DNA of 64,000 nucleotides from Dyadobacter sp. CY261 (GCF_021440085.1 NZ_JAKCPW010000003.1:434001-498000), one strand, 5' to 3'; shown: positions 1 through 10,047, counted from the first letter of the stretch. Numbers and translations: made by a program. The notes: a model not told the origin generated them from the sequence alone.

Positions 1-1685
1 AAGGTGCACCGGGTGGCAATGCATTTCTGGAATATGGCAGTTTTAAAACATTGCAGGCCGGGCTCAATACCGGCGGGAATCTGACATCCAAATTCGATTA
101 TGATCTGTCTTTCAGTTATTTTGAAAGGTCAAAGGATTACAAAATCGGCAAGAATAACTGGCTGCGTAATGCATTGGGCTACCAGCACGCACGAAAGAAT
201 TACACCGACAGGCCGACCGTCGAAACGGATGAAACTACGGGTGACGGATTACGACGTGCTTTCACGGAGCTGCATTACTATTCCGGTGCATTGCGGCTGG
301 GCTACCAGATTGCAAAAAACTGGCGCATAGATGTGCGCGGGGAACAGTTTCAGGCAAAGGATGTGGAATCGCCTGGCGAGCTGTCGTCGGGAAGCACCGA
401 GGCTAGTACCAAGGATGTCGATCGTCAGGCGGTGGACATTTCATTGTCAGGGCGGTTGGGCCAGCACAGCCCATCTGTGAAAGTTTATGCCTCGGAAGAG
501 AATACTAAAAACTACACTCAAAATGTATCGGGCAAACCCGTTATTCCTTTCCGCTCCGCGCAAGGCCATAATGCATGGAAGGGCATTCAGGTCAAAGATG
601 TATGGAAATTAGGGCAACATTCGGTGATATTAGGCTACGATTATCTCAATGCATCCACCAACAGCCGCCGCTGGACGAACGACACCACCGAGCGTGCTCC
701 TACTCAGCCCGAATATGCCCTTATTTCCAGCGCATTCTTCGGACAGGCATTGCTGAATTTGGGTAAACTCACCCTGCAACCCGGCATCCGCCTTGACCAC
801 ATTACTTCCGATGTCCGTGAAACGCCGCTGTTGCCTACCTATAAAGCCGGCAAAAAGTCCACCCCTTTCACCAGCCCAAGTCTTGGAATCACCTACGCAT
901 TGCTTCCGTCAATTCGCGCTAAGGCGAACATCGGTCGTGCATTCGTTACCACGGATGCATACAGCGTAGCGGGATACAATGAAATCCGAGATTCCAAAGG
1001 CCGCATAGCAGTCACGGCCGGAAACCCCGATCTGAAAAACGAAAGCAGCCTCAGCTGGGATCTGGGACTGGAATTCACCAAACCGAAATCAGGCTTTGCT
1101 GCGAATGTGACATTCTATACTACCAAAGTCGAAAACCGAATTGCGAAAATTATCAGCGTCGTAAACGAACCATTAGAAAACGGTGACCTAATCACTTCGC
1201 GCGCAACGTTCGTCAACGCGGCAGATGCGCACATCACCGGTTTGGAAACCGAATTCTCTTACGATTTTGGTGCGCTGAGTAATTACCGCTACTCATTGAA
1301 AGCATTCTGGAACGGTAATTCTATAATCAAAGCTAAAGAACTCATCGTCGGCACCGACGCGTCCGAAGTCCGCCGCGACATTCAGAATGTAGCGCGCAAT
1401 ACGTTTAATTTCGGAATAGCTTATGATAATTTGAAGTGGCTGCAATTAAGGCTTTCCGGAAGGGCGATCGGCACGAGGAAAGATATCGATTACACTGATC
1501 CCATTAATCCTGAAATCGAATATCCGCAATACATGGTACTTGATTTCGTAGCACAGTTTAAAATCGCAGGCGGGCATACCATCGCATTGAAACTAAACAA
1601 TGTGACAGATGAAAATTACTACGAAAAGCGCGGCTACAACCTACCAGGCCGTGCGTTGTCGGTGCGATATTCGAAGAGTTTTTAA
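1..1685 (+). CDS. TonB-dependent receptor, C-terminal part (5' end outside window)
   Basis: The reading frame is open from base 3, so the gene begins before the window; the TTG at 51 is internal. About 560 codons remain, nearly all beta-barrel: alternating aromatic/polar strands and a C-terminal strand ending in Ser-Phe, with the terminal phenylalanine typical of outer-membrane barrels. The stretch around LNNVTDENYYEKRGYNLPGR is the usual last-strand region of TonB-dependent receptors. The family takes up siderophores, vitamin B12 or glycans through the outer membrane using TonB energy. The plug domain is missing here, so the substrate cannot be named. A strong hairpin follows the stop. The gene converges on the SusD gene downstream. 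Confidence 0.88.
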   Translation, partial: GAPGGNAFLEYGSFKTLQAGLNTGGNLTSKFDYDLSFSYFERSKDYKIGKNNWLRNALGYQHARKNYTDRPTVETDETTGDGLRRAFTELHYYSGALRLGYQIAKNWRIDVRGEQFQAKDVESPGELSSGSTEASTKDVDRQAVDISLSGRLGQHSPSVKVYASEENTKNYTQNVSGKPVIPFRSAQGHNAWKGIQVKDVWKLGQHSVILGYDYLNASTNSRRWTNDTTERAPTQPEYALISSAFFGQALLNLGKLTLQPGIRLDHITSDVRETPLLPTYKAGKKSTPFTSPSLGITYALLPSIRAKANIGRAFVTTDAYSVAGYNEIRDSKGRIAVTAGNPDLKNESSLSWDLGLEFTKPKSGFAANVTFYTTKVENRIAKIISVVNEPLENGDLITSRATFVNAADAHITGLETEFSYDFGALSNYRYSLKAFWNGNSIIKAKELIVGTDASEVRRDIQNVARNTFNFGIAYDNLKWLQLRLSGRAIGTRKDIDYTDPINPEIEYPQYMVLDFVAQFKIAGGHTIALKLNNVTDENYYEKRGYNLPGRALSVRYSKSF

Positions 1686-1689
1686 ACAT

Positions 1690-1715
1690 GTGGCCAGGCT
1701 AAATAACCTGGCCAC
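1690..1715 (+). terminator. Hairpin terminator between convergent genes
   Basis: A perfect 9-bp inverted repeat, GTGGCCAGG and CCTGGCCAC, with an 8-nt loop, is followed by TTTCATT. It starts 5 nt after the receptor stop and lies between two convergent genes, so it may serve both. The T tract is short. Confidence 0.7.
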
Positions 1716-1721
1716 TTTCAT

Positions 1722-3206
1722 TCAGTATTTATCCCACCAATTCTTAGCACCCTTACTATTTCTACCTCCCAGTTTCTCCAAAGCCGTCCGATAATGTGCG
1801 CCGTTGAGAGACGCTTCCACGAGCGGATAGCTCATGCGTTTCGAAATATCCGTCACGTCCGGGTCGAGGGAGCCGTCCGCCGGAAGGACAAAGATCGCTT
1901 TTCCGGTGTTGGGATCTTTGAAATCAAGGCGGAGGCGTTCGAGCCAGCCCTGAATGCCCTGAGTGTACATGGCGATCCATTTCTGCGAACCGATGCAGTC
2001 CTTCCATTTGGCAGCGTTGTAAGGCACCTTTTTGAGATAGGTCGCGATGTTTTCATCGCGGATGCCCGCAAAATGCATAGATGCAGCAACACCTTCCTGG
2101 TAATACTGCGCAGCCGTGCCGGTAAGCCCGACTTTCAGGTCGCGGGCCTGGATTTCGGCAAGCATGAATTTCACTTCTGCCAGGTCTAGCCAAATGGTCG
2201 GAGCGGTGGCGCCTACGGCATAGTTGGCTGGAAGGCTCACGAGCGTCGGGTCGCCATTGGAGCTGGCATCGCTGTTTTCGAGGCCGTATACCTCTCCTAC
2301 GTACTCGTCGGTATCAAGCAATGGCTGTGCAAAAACCGGCAGGCGCGGGTCGTTGTACAGTTTGAGGTAGTCGATGAATGGCTTCGACATGGAGAAGTCG
2401 ACGCGAACTTTGAATGACTGGTTAATTGGATTGTTGTTGGGCGGCGAAGGTAGCCAGCGGAACAATGCACTCTGTTCCTGCGTGGTGATAATGCCGCCAT
2501 TGGCCGGGTCGAGCGCTTTTTTGATGGCCTTGGTAGCCTCAGCTGGTTTTACGTCAATCATCCGCAACGCGATCCTCAGTCGAAGTGAATTGGCAAAACG
2601 CTTCCAGGCATTCACATCGCCGCTGTAAATCACATCGCCGGTTGCATAGCTCGGTTCCGATGCATTCAACGTTTTGATCTGCTCTTCGAGCGTTGCCAGC
2701 AAGCCCGCATACACTTCCTCGCCGACGTTGTACTGAGGTGTCACGTCGTCCGCATTCAATGCTTCCGTATATGGAATGGGGCCGCCGTAAATATCAGTCA
2801 GGAAATGATAGGTATAAGCCTTCACGATCTCGGAAATGGCGATGCGGTTTTTGAAACCCGGCCATTGAGATTCCTGCTCTACTTTCTGAGATTCCTTCAA
2901 TTCATTCAGCACGTCGGTGTAAAAGACGTTCCACATGATCTGGTTGATGTTCTCGCGAATCTGGTAACGGCTTTCGTCGGAATAGTAGGTCGACGACCAG
3001 TATTGCGCATAATACATTCCGAAGCGGCCATTGTTCCACTCGTCGGTAATGTTGGTAGAAAAATTGTATTGCGCATTTGTGAGCAACTGCTCCGACCTGG
3101 CTTGCTCGGCACGGTTCGGGTCCTTGTTCATTTCCTCGAACCCATCGGTACACGCCAGCATCGATGTCATGAGTAATGCGGCGCTTATTTTCCTGAAATT
3201 TTTCAT
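1722..3206 (-). CDS. SusD/RagB-family outer-membrane lipoprotein (SusD-like_2 type)
   Basis: A 494-residue surface lipoprotein that binds nutrients and acts as the lid of the adjacent SusC channel. The N-terminus has a lipoprotein signal with the lipidated Cys at residue 19 (SMLAC), followed by FEEMNKDPNRAE, the hallmark of the SusD-like_2 subgroup (compare the classical SusD at 17.1-18.6 kb). The rest is the helical TPR-type fold expected of the family. It lies 11 bp after the SusC stop on the same strand, so the two are co-transcribed. There is no linked glycoside hydrolase or regulator, so the cargo (glycan, peptide or other) is unknown. Confidence 0.93.
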   Translation of the reverse strand: MKNFRKISAALLMTSMLACTDGFEEMNKDPNRAEQARSEQLLTNAQYNFSTNITDEWNNGRFGMYYAQYWSSTYYSDESRYQIRENINQIMWNVFYTDVLNELKESQKVEQESQWPGFKNRIAISEIVKAYTYHFLTDIYGGPIPYTEALNADDVTPQYNVGEEVYAGLLATLEEQIKTLNASEPSYATGDVIYSGDVNAWKRFANSLRLRIALRMIDVKPAEATKAIKKALDPANGGIITTQEQSALFRWLPSPPNNNPINQSFKVRVDFSMSKPFIDYLKLYNDPRLPVFAQPLLDTDEYVGEVYGLENSDASSNGDPTLVSLPANYAVGATAPTIWLDLAEVKFMLAEIQARDLKVGLTGTAAQYYQEGVAASMHFAGIRDENIATYLKKVPYNAAKWKDCIGSQKWIAMYTQGIQGWLERLRLDFKDPNTGKAIFVLPADGSLDPDVTDISKRMSYPLVEASLNGAHYRTALEKLGGRNSKGAKNWWDKY

Positions 3207-3217
3207 AGCTGTTTGAA

Positions 3218-6200
3218 TTAAAATCCGAAAGAAACATTCACGCCCATCGAGCGTACGGAGGGTAATGCGCCGCCTTCGAGCCCCTGCCAGTTGGAAATAG
3301 AGTTGGTGATCGCCGTAGGATCCACATGCTGCGAATTCGACTTCATCAACCAGAGATTACGACCCACGAGCGACAGACGTACTTTACTGAAAGGCGTTCG
3401 TGAGATCCATCCGGCGGGCAGGCTATAACCGAGGCTTATTTCACGCAGGTAAATGTAGCTGGCGTCGATCACGTCGATGGAGTTGATGTTATAACCGCCG
3501 TTTCCATTGCTGCTGTAATGCGTACGGGCTGTGATGACCACGTCGTTGGGTGTGCCGTCCTGCTTCACTCCTTCCGCGATCATGCCATCTTCGCGGATAC
3601 TGCCTTCTGCGGTTTCTTCAAGGATACCGGTTTCGCGGCCAAACATTTGTGTGGTCGAGAAGAAACTGCCGCCTTTCTGAAAATCGATCAATGCTGAAAA
3701 GTTGAAACCTTTATAGCGCAATGCGTTGATCAATCCGCCGGTGAAGGATGGCAACACCGAGCCCAGCACTTTCTGATCGTCCGAGCGCAGGTACACGCCA
3801 TCTTCGTTGACGACCTTCTGCCCTTTTTCATTATATACAAAGTCAAAGCCTACAATGGACCCGAACGACTCGCCCTCCCGCGCTTCGAGCTGCACAGCGA
3901 AGGGTGCATTTGTGAGCACCATTGTCTTCTGGTCGGTGGTAAGACGGACGATCTTATTGTTGTTTTTGGCCCAGTTCAGGGTTACGTCCCATTTGAAATG
4001 CTCTGTCGAGACCGGTGAGGCGTTCAAACTAAGTTCGATACCTTTATTTTCGAGCAAACCTGCATTGATGTATTTGAAAGTCGCACCCGTGGCTGCCGAG
4101 CGGCTTAGCGGGATGATCTGATTTCTGGTGCGACGGTTGTAATACGACAAGTTGATTCCCAATCGATTGTTAAGCACCTTGATTTCAGTACCAAACTCAT
4201 ATTCCGATGTAATCTCAGGCTTCAGATCGGGATTAGGCAATGTATTAGGCACCGAAACCCGCGAATCGCCGCCGAAAGGCTGGTAAAGCAGGTATGAAAG
4301 AACCGTGTTGTAGGGATCCGTATCATTTCCGACCTGTGCCAGCGCGCCGCGGAATTTCAGGAAGTTCAACCAGTTGGCATCGATGATACCGGACGCAATC
4401 CAGGACACCGAACCCGATGGATAGAAGTAAGAATTGTGCTTCACCGGCAATGTCGACGACCAGTCGTTCCGCGCACCCAGATCAAGAAAAAGCATGTCTT
4501 TATATCCCAGCGAAGAGCTCGCAAACACCGAATTAATCCGCTTTTTAGTCTTTAAATCAGTAATATCAGGCCGACCCATCGACGCTTCCAGACTAAATAC
4601 ATTGGAACTCAAACCATCCACCGTTTTAGAAATCAGGTTCGAGCCGGTGCGGGTCATTTGATTGATCCCGAGGTTGGCATTCCACGAAAAATCTTTGTTA
4701 AACGGCTTGTTATAGGACAACAATCCCTGGAAGTTGTTTTCAAGATGCCCATATTTGCTCAACCAATATTGCGACGTGTACTGTGAGCCAATAGCCACGC
4801 GCTCTTCCTGCGTTTCGAAATAAGTATCTGTCATGTATTTCACCTCCGCAGTGAGGCCCTCGGCCAGTTTGTAGTTCGCGGCAAGGTTCCCGAAAAAACG
4901 CGTACGGCCATCGGATTCATAGTTTTTATGCCTTACCCAATAGGGATTATTGGAATACCGCGGCGTCGGGTTGAACCATGCGGTACGGTTCCAGGTAAGC
5001 TGTGTCCCATCGGGCAGTTCGTACTCCTTCATTTTGGTAAAATCGACCTGCCGCTGGCCCCATTGCGTGAACTGCACCATTACATTGGCACCGTCGTCGC
5101 CATAACCGGTGCCGGGCCGTCCTGTGGCCGAATGCGTGACGAAGTTAGCCGCCCCGGAAATGGTCAGGTTCTTCAAGGCTTCATAACTGGCATTGATACT
5201 CGCATTGTGGCGTACTAGCTTGGAATTGGGCAGAATGAATTTCTGATCCAGGTTGGAATATGAGACACGGTAAGAACCCTTTTCCGTAGCGCCGTCAAGT
5301 GAAATGTTATGGTTAAATGTGCCTCCTGTTTCGAAAAAGCTCCTGATATTATCGGGTTGCGCCTCCCAGGGCACCACTTTTCCGAAATCAGGGTTTTTAC
5401 GTTCCTTATCCCAGCTCCAATACGGCCTGTAAAGCTGGCCTTCAAACTTCGGCCCCCACGATTCGTCGGTGGCATATTGCGGAAGAAGGTCATAACGTCC
5501 GAGGCCGTCGTTGTCGTCGTAACTGCCCTTGCGGTCTTCCGGGAAAGCTTCGGGATTATCGTTGTAATAAAGCTTTGTGAAGCGGTAACCACCTCCGTAT
5601 TTATTCTGGTAACGGGGCAGTTTGTACACCTTGTCAATATTGTAGCCAAATGAATAGGACAAATTCGGCTTCCTGGACTTACCTCCCTTTTTGGTAGTGA
5701 CCACTATGACGCCGTTCGATCCGCGGCTTCCGTACAATGCCGTCGCCGCCGCGCCTTTGAGCACCGTCACGTTTTCGACGTCGTTGGGGTTAAGGTCTTG
5801 AATGGAGTTACCAAAATCATAGCCACCGGAGCCGCGTTGCTGTTCGAGCGAGTTGGTGTTGCGGTTCTCCATAGGCATGCCGTCCACTACAAAAAGCGGG
5901 TTATTGTTGCCGTAAATAGAGTTGATACCACGGATGTTGATCTTCGCCGAACCACCCATCGAGCCTGTGTTACCCGCCACTTGTACGCCAGCAAGCTTAC
6001 CCGACAGCGAGTGCACAAGGTTCGTTTCGCGCACGTTGCTAAGTTCACCGCCATCGATCTTCTGTGCGCCAAAACCGATCGATTTTTCCTCGCGTCTGAT
6101 GCCCAGCGCCGTCACAACGACTTCGCCCAGCTGCCGCATATCCTGTGCGAGCGCTATGTCCAGCCGCGACCGTGAGCCTACCTGGAGTTCTTGTGTTTCA

Positions 6201-6433
6201 AAACCGATGTAGCTGAAAACCAACACCGTGGTATCGGTCGTGACTTTGATCGTGTAGGTACCGTCAATATTGGTTTGCGTACCAACGTTGGCATTCCTGA
6301 TCTTGATGTTAACCCCCGCGAGCGCGGTACCATCGTCTTTGGCGGTCACCGAGCCGGTCACCGTCCGATCCTGTGCGATCGCATGCATTGCCGGCAGCAA
6401 CAGCATGCACCATAATGAATAGATATTTCTCAT
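3218..6433 (-). CDS. SusC/RagA-family TonB-linked outer-membrane protein
   Basis: A 1071-residue nutrient channel. In order: signal peptide (about 1-20, ending AIAQ), carboxypeptidase-regulatory-like beta domain (about 23-95), a TonB-box-like stretch near GEVVVTALGIRREEK, a plug domain (about 120-250, with LSGKLAGVQV and the typical ALYGSRGSNGVIVVTTKKG), then the large barrel. There is no STN domain, so unlike the second SusC in the window it should not signal to a FecR anti-sigma factor. It is paired with the SusD-like lipoprotein just downstream. The 138 bp upstream hold a hairpin but no clear promoter. Confidence 0.95.
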   Translation of the reverse strand: MRNIYSLWCMLLLPAMHAIAQDRTVTGSVTAKDDGTALAGVNIKIRNANVGTQTNIDGTYTIKVTTDTTVLVFSYIGFETQELQVGSRSRLDIALAQDMRQLGEVVVTALGIRREEKSIGFGAQKIDGGELSNVRETNLVHSLSGKLAGVQVAGNTGSMGGSAKINIRGINSIYGNNNPLFVVDGMPMENRNTNSLEQQRGSGGYDFGNSIQDLNPNDVENVTVLKGAAATALYGSRGSNGVIVVTTKKGGKSRKPNLSYSFGYNIDKVYKLPRYQNKYGGGYRFTKLYYNDNPEAFPEDRKGSYDDNDGLGRYDLLPQYATDESWGPKFEGQLYRPYWSWDKERKNPDFGKVVPWEAQPDNIRSFFETGGTFNHNISLDGATEKGSYRVSYSNLDQKFILPNSKLVRHNASINASYEALKNLTISGAANFVTHSATGRPGTGYGDDGANVMVQFTQWGQRQVDFTKMKEYELPDGTQLTWNRTAWFNPTPRYSNNPYWVRHKNYESDGRTRFFGNLAANYKLAEGLTAEVKYMTDTYFETQEERVAIGSQYTSQYWLSKYGHLENNFQGLLSYNKPFNKDFSWNANLGINQMTRTGSNLISKTVDGLSSNVFSLEASMGRPDITDLKTKKRINSVFASSSLGYKDMLFLDLGARNDWSSTLPVKHNSYFYPSGSVSWIASGIIDANWLNFLKFRGALAQVGNDTDPYNTVLSYLLYQPFGGDSRVSVPNTLPNPDLKPEITSEYEFGTEIKVLNNRLGINLSYYNRRTRNQIIPLSRSAATGATFKYINAGLLENKGIELSLNASPVSTEHFKWDVTLNWAKNNNKIVRLTTDQKTMVLTNAPFAVQLEAREGESFGSIVGFDFVYNEKGQKVVNEDGVYLRSDDQKVLGSVLPSFTGGLINALRYKGFNFSALIDFQKGGSFFSTTQMFGRETGILEETAEGSIREDGMIAEGVKQDGTPNDVVITARTHYSSNGNGGYNINSIDVIDASYIYLREISLGYSLPAGWISRTPFSKVRLSLVGRNLWLMKSNSQHVDPTAITNSISNWQGLEGGALPSVRSMGVNVSFGF

Positions 6434-6528
6434 GGAATATATGGATTGGTAAAAAAATACGGTACCTGCTGCCTGCGGGAGGGACGCGGCAAATAAGTGA
6501 AGCGATAAATCGACACAATGCTTCCTTT

Positions 6529-6548
6529 CACCGGCTGAATAGCCGGTG
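6529..6548. other. 8-bp hairpin in the gap upstream of SusC
   Basis: CACCGGCT and AGCCGGTG form a perfect stem with the loop GAAT. It sits 24 nt after the stop of the SnoaL-like gene and about 95 bp before the SusC start. No T run follows on either strand, so it may be a weak terminator, a 3'-end stabiliser or an operator; the sequence does not decide. Confidence 0.4.
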
Positions 6549-6571
6549 TGAAAAATAGTTTGCGTTAATGA

Positions 6572-7498
6572 TTAACGAAACAGACTGACCTGTTCGGCAA
6601 CGATCCGCCAGCCTTCGGGCCGCTGTTGCCAGACACGCGTAAAGAACCCTTCAACAGTTTTTCCGCCTTTCACCGCTTTGGCCTTGCCAAAACAATAGGC
6701 CAGATCACCATCCTTGGCAATCCCTTGTCCTGATCTGATAAATTGGTATGATTGAATTTCCTGTTGGGCAATCGTGGCAAGCGCTTCTGTTTTCGTCCTA
6801 CCAAACGGGCGGTCGCTTCTCAGCAAAACGACTTCATCTGCCAAAAACTGCTTGTAAGCTTCGCCGACATTCGTGCCGGCTGCGGCTAAAAAGGCCTCTT
6901 CGGCCTTCCAGGGTTGTGGGTTATTGTCTTTTACTTTCGCAACCGGCAGAATGTAGTCATACGCCGTGTTACTTTGCGGCTCGGGATCGCGGATGAATGC
7001 TTCCTTGGGGTCCTGTGAATGAATAACACCGCCATCGAGCATCACTTTGAACCGCCCGGCCGCATTCTTCCTCCAAACCGAAAAAAAATAGCCCGAGCCA
7101 ACGGCGTCCTGGCCACGTTCGGCGATAAATTGGAATGGTCCCGACGTGAAACCAATATCTCCCGACTGCGAAACGTGGGCTATCAGCGGGTACCATTTGA
7201 GCAGATCCTTTCCACCCTTTGGCGACTTGCCGTATTCCACGATGCCATTCACGGCATCGACACCATTGAAAATCATTCCGGCGCTATCCAGATATGTCAG
7301 GAATGCCGTCGGAACATCGGAAGCTTCCGCCTTCGCCGCGAATGCCTTTTCTTCCCGGATCATCAAGGCCAGGTCGGGGCTTATCTGTTGTGACCTCACA
7401 CTATATACGCAACCAATAAGCAACGCAGCACACAGGTGCCACCCATAGCAGTAACGCCTGGTGTGAGTACGATTGAGAGTAGGTGCAGGACGGGGCAT
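6572..7498 (-). CDS. Exported protein with two SnoaL/DUF4440-like domains
   Basis: A 308-residue protein with an N-terminal hydrophobic segment (about residues 20-37) preceded by arginines, reading as a signal peptide or anchor. Two repeats of the NTF2-like fold follow: the first about 45-165 (EEKAFAAKAEASDVPTAFL, then WRKNAAGRFKVMLDGG), the second about 200-308 (AAGTNVGEAYKQFLADE, ending VWQQRPEGWRIVAEQVS). The pattern W-x-x-x-GRWK/GWRIV at each domain end is typical of DUF4440/SnoaL proteins. The family includes binding proteins and small-molecule cyclases or isomerases, and no reaction can be assigned. It is transcribed alone. The start could lie a little further in. Confidence 0.72.
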   Translation of the reverse strand: MPRPAPTLNRTHTRRYCYGWHLCAALLIGCVYSVRSQQISPDLALMIREEKAFAAKAEASDVPTAFLTYLDSAGMIFNGVDAVNGIVEYGKSPKGGKDLLKWYPLIAHVSQSGDIGFTSGPFQFIAERGQDAVGSGYFFSVWRKNAAGRFKVMLDGGVIHSQDPKEAFIRDPEPQSNTAYDYILPVAKVKDNNPQPWKAEEAFLAAAGTNVGEAYKQFLADEVVLLRSDRPFGRTKTEALATIAQQEIQSYQFIRSGQGIAKDGDLAYCFGKAKAVKGGKTVEGFFTRVWQQRPEGWRIVAEQVSLFR

Positions 7499-7892
7499 TC
7501 TGATTAATTTAGCTAGGAGTTATCGTACAATAATACAGCATCTTACAGAAAAGTAAAAGCCCGCGAAAAGCTTATCGACCAACGACGTCATGTATCGGCG
7601 AAATGCATTTATAGAATAAAAACGACGTACTAATACGCATTTACGGCATTCGTCTTCCATATTCTGATTACTCATTCTGCAAAAAAAGCGATTTATACAA
7701 AAAAGCCTGTCAAATCGCCATTTACTGGCAGCGCAAATTGTAGCAGTTTTGTAACGAGAGTTTTTTAACCGAATTACTTTTTCCACTTTCTCTGGAAATA
7801 CCGATAAGGTAATAATGGTGTAGTACAGTTGTTGTAATAATAATCCCGTCCCCAGGCATTGAGGACGGGATTTTCATTCAGAAGTCTTCATG
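7499..7892. other. Intergenic gap of 394 bp
   Basis: AT-rich sequence between two minus-strand genes. The only clear structure is the hairpin at 7842-7872. A minus-strand frame of 88 codons (7520-7786) starts at GTG, is Cys/Arg-rich without any domain pattern, and is not believable as a gene. Confidence 0.6.
7842..7872 (-). terminator. Terminator of the CHRD lipoprotein gene
   Basis: A perfect 10-bp inverted repeat (AATCCCGTCC and GGACGGGATT) lies 20 nt after the stop of the minus-strand CHRD gene. On that strand ATTATTATT follows the stem, and on the other strand TTTTC does, so it could work in both directions. Confidence 0.7.
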
Positions 7893-8741
7893 CTACCACT
7901 CTATCTGACCGCGTATTTCGCCAGAAGGGTAAACAATGTTGTGAATATTAAAGTAATATAACCCGTTAAGCAGTTCCGTTTCTTTGATTTTGACCTCATC
8001 CACCATCACTGAATTGGAATACTCGCCGGACAGCGTTTTAGGAAAATTGGCAAAAAAGTCGTGCTGGATGCCGGCGTTGGCGCCTTTGGCAGCTGTTCCA
8101 TGAATGTGCGCACCGGTTGGGATGCTCGTCAAATCTTTCCATTTGATGAAATAGCTTAGCAAATGTGTCGATTTGTTGTACATCACATCCACAGTTCCCC
8201 ACGCATTGGTCACGATAGGCGGCACCTGTTGCGAACCCATCAGTGGCAACCCCTTTTTGACCACAACATGAGGCTGGTCGTAAAATTCGATCTGCCCGCG
8301 GATCTCACCGCCAGGGTTCAGCGGCGTGTGGATGTTGAAGTAGTAAAGGCCATTCAACAAATCCGACTCATTGATACTCGTTCCGTCCACCAGCACGGAT
8401 CCCGAGTAAGAACCTGTTGTAGTTTTTGGAATGGACGAGTAGAAATCGAATTTGATACCGGCATTGCTCCCACGCGCTGCCGTGCCGTGTATGTGCGCGC
8501 CCGAAGGATTGCCTGTCAGGTTGGCCCAATTGAGGGTAAAGGTAAGCATATGCGTGGTTTTGTTGTACGAAACGTCGGCCCAGCCGGTAGCATCCGTCTG
8601 CTTGGCCGGAAACTCCTGTGAACCACTCAGCGGCAATCCATTCTGCCTGACAACATCCTGTGGAGTCTCGTGATCGTCACAGCCCGCGAAGAGCGCAACA
8701 AGCATCCACACCAGTGTAAACTTGCATAGAACTTTCATCAT
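7893..8741 (-). CDS. Lipoprotein with two CHRD domains
   Basis: A 282-residue exported lipoprotein: signal peptide ending at Cys21 (LFAGC), then two tandem CHRD domains at about 36-150 and 165-282. Each has the motif GAHIHGTAA(R/K)G, a strand ending in LLNGLYYFNIHTP or similar, and GGEIRGQIE / SGEIRGQIE. CHRD domains were named from chordin, and their function in bacteria is unsettled. The two copies are alike, pointing to internal duplication. The gene is monocistronic, with a terminator downstream and a divergent neighbour (the LytS-type kinase) upstream. Confidence 0.9.
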   Translation of the reverse strand: MMKVLCKFTLVWMLVALFAGCDDHETPQDVVRQNGLPLSGSQEFPAKQTDATGWADVSYNKTTHMLTFTLNWANLTGNPSGAHIHGTAARGSNAGIKFDFYSSIPKTTTGSYSGSVLVDGTSINESDLLNGLYYFNIHTPLNPGGEIRGQIEFYDQPHVVVKKGLPLMGSQQVPPIVTNAWGTVDVMYNKSTHLLSYFIKWKDLTSIPTGAHIHGTAAKGANAGIQHDFFANFPKTLSGEYSNSVMVDEVKIKETELLNGLYYFNIHNIVYPSGEIRGQIEW

Positions 8742-8958
8742 TTGGTTCGTTGGGTTGAGTTAAGAGATTTTTATAAACTACTCTTATGAAATTACAATAA
8801 AATAAGCAGAGTCTGTGAAAATACACATCAATAAAACGTTAAGAAATAGCCACTTACCAGTTCTCTGCATTTCCTCTACTTTTTGACACGTTCGTCGATA
8901 TAATTTCGACGGCTCGCCGCTTTTCTGTTCATTTACTTCATCATTTCAATTCGCCTTT
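8742..8958. other. Divergent promoter region between CHRD gene and kinase operon
   Basis: 217 AT-rich bases. A 6-bp stem, CGTCGA with TCGACG (8893-8911), lies about 50 bp before the kinase start. At 8877-8885 there is TACTTTTTG, one base too long for the TAnnTTTG box. No firm promoter can be named. Confidence 0.4.
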
Positions 8959-10035
8959 ATGGAGACGCCCTTTCTGGAAACGCAAATCCGGTTTCCACTT
9001 TCAAACCGGCCGGTAACAGTCAAATATGCATTGGTGCATGCGTGCTACTGGGTGCTGGTCACCGGTTTTTTCCTGTACGAGAAGCGCTACCTGATTTACA
9101 AGGCCAGCCTCAACTACTTTGCCATTTGCGTGATCGCCAGGGTGGCGTTGCTGATCGTGATCGCTTACCTGAACCTGCATTATTTTTTACCTAAATACCT
9201 TTTGCAAAGAAAGTACGGCCAATACTTCGGGCTCGTGCTGTTGTCGATCCTTTGCTATCTGCTCGTCCAATGCCTTTTCGATTATTACCTCTACGGCTAC
9301 GTGATCGGGCCAATGCGGAATAGTAATATAGTTGAAGCACTTTCCTACAATTTTCTCAGCACGCTATGGTATCTGGCGCTGATGGTGGCCCTCAAACTGA
9401 GCATCGACTGGTACGAGCAGCAACGTATCCTGCAAAGGATAGTGGTTGAAAAACTCAATGCAGAGGTTAATTTTCTGCGCTCTCAGGTCAACCCTCATTT
9501 TCTTTTCAACATCCTGAACAACCTGTACGCACTGACATTGAAGAAATCGGACCTGGCACCGGAAGTGGTGCTGAAACTGTCCGAAATGATGGAATATATG
9601 CTTTACGACAGCGACGACAGCACTGTATCGCTCGATAAGGAGATCAGCTATTTGCACAATTATATCGAGCTGGAAAGGATCCGTTACGATAACAACCCGG
9701 ACATTTCACTGGAAGTCGCCGGTAATCCCGATGGAAAAGAAATCGCCCCTTTGTTGCTGCTTCCGCTCGTCGAGAATGCATTTAAGCATGGGGTAAGCCG
9801 CAAATCCGACCCGGGCTGGCTGCACGGGAAGATCCATGTAAGCCCTTCCTCGCTGGAAGTAACTATCGAGAACAGCAAATCAAATACAATAGCGAAAGAG
9901 GGAAAGGGTGGTATTGGTCTGAATAATCTCCGCAAGCGACTGGAACTCTTGTACCCGTCGCGCCATAGCCTGCGCATTGACGATCAGCAGGAAAGTTTCA
10001 GTGTGTTTATGAAAATCAGTCTTATCAATGCATAA
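8959..10035 (+). CDS. LytS/YehU-type membrane histidine kinase
   Basis: A 358-residue sensor kinase of the His_kinase (PF06580) class. Four hydrophobic segments fill about residues 20-150, with no large extracytoplasmic domain. The phospho-acceptor is His180 in VNPHFLFNILNNLYAL; the ATPase N box is LPLVENAFKHG and the G box GKGGIGLNNLRKRL. It should phosphorylate the LytTR regulator encoded three genes downstream (11083-11790). Two small secreted proteins lie between them with gaps of 12, 15 and 24 bp, so all four are probably one transcript. Because the sensor lacks a periplasmic domain, the secreted proteins may supply the signal input; this is inference. Confidence 0.93.
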   Translation: METPFLETQIRFPLSNRPVTVKYALVHACYWVLVTGFFLYEKRYLIYKASLNYFAICVIARVALLIVIAYLNLHYFLPKYLLQRKYGQYFGLVLLSILCYLLVQCLFDYYLYGYVIGPMRNSNIVEALSYNFLSTLWYLALMVALKLSIDWYEQQRILQRIVVEKLNAEVNFLRSQVNPHFLFNILNNLYALTLKKSDLAPEVVLKLSEMMEYMLYDSDDSTVSLDKEISYLHNYIELERIRYDNNPDISLEVAGNPDGKEIAPLLLLPLVENAFKHGVSRKSDPGWLHGKIHVSPSSLEVTIENSKSNTIAKEGKGGIGLNNLRKRLELLYPSRHSLRIDDQQESFSVFMKISLINA

Positions 10036-10047
10036 TGTTAATTAGTC

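Noticed and set aside
7520..7786. Minus-strand frame of 88 codons in an intergenic gap
   Set aside because: GTG start, Cys/Arg-rich without any domain pattern or operon partner.
8883..8904. TTGACA and TATAAT before the kinase operon
   Set aside because: Spacer of only 10 nt, and Bacteroidota promoters do not follow this consensus.
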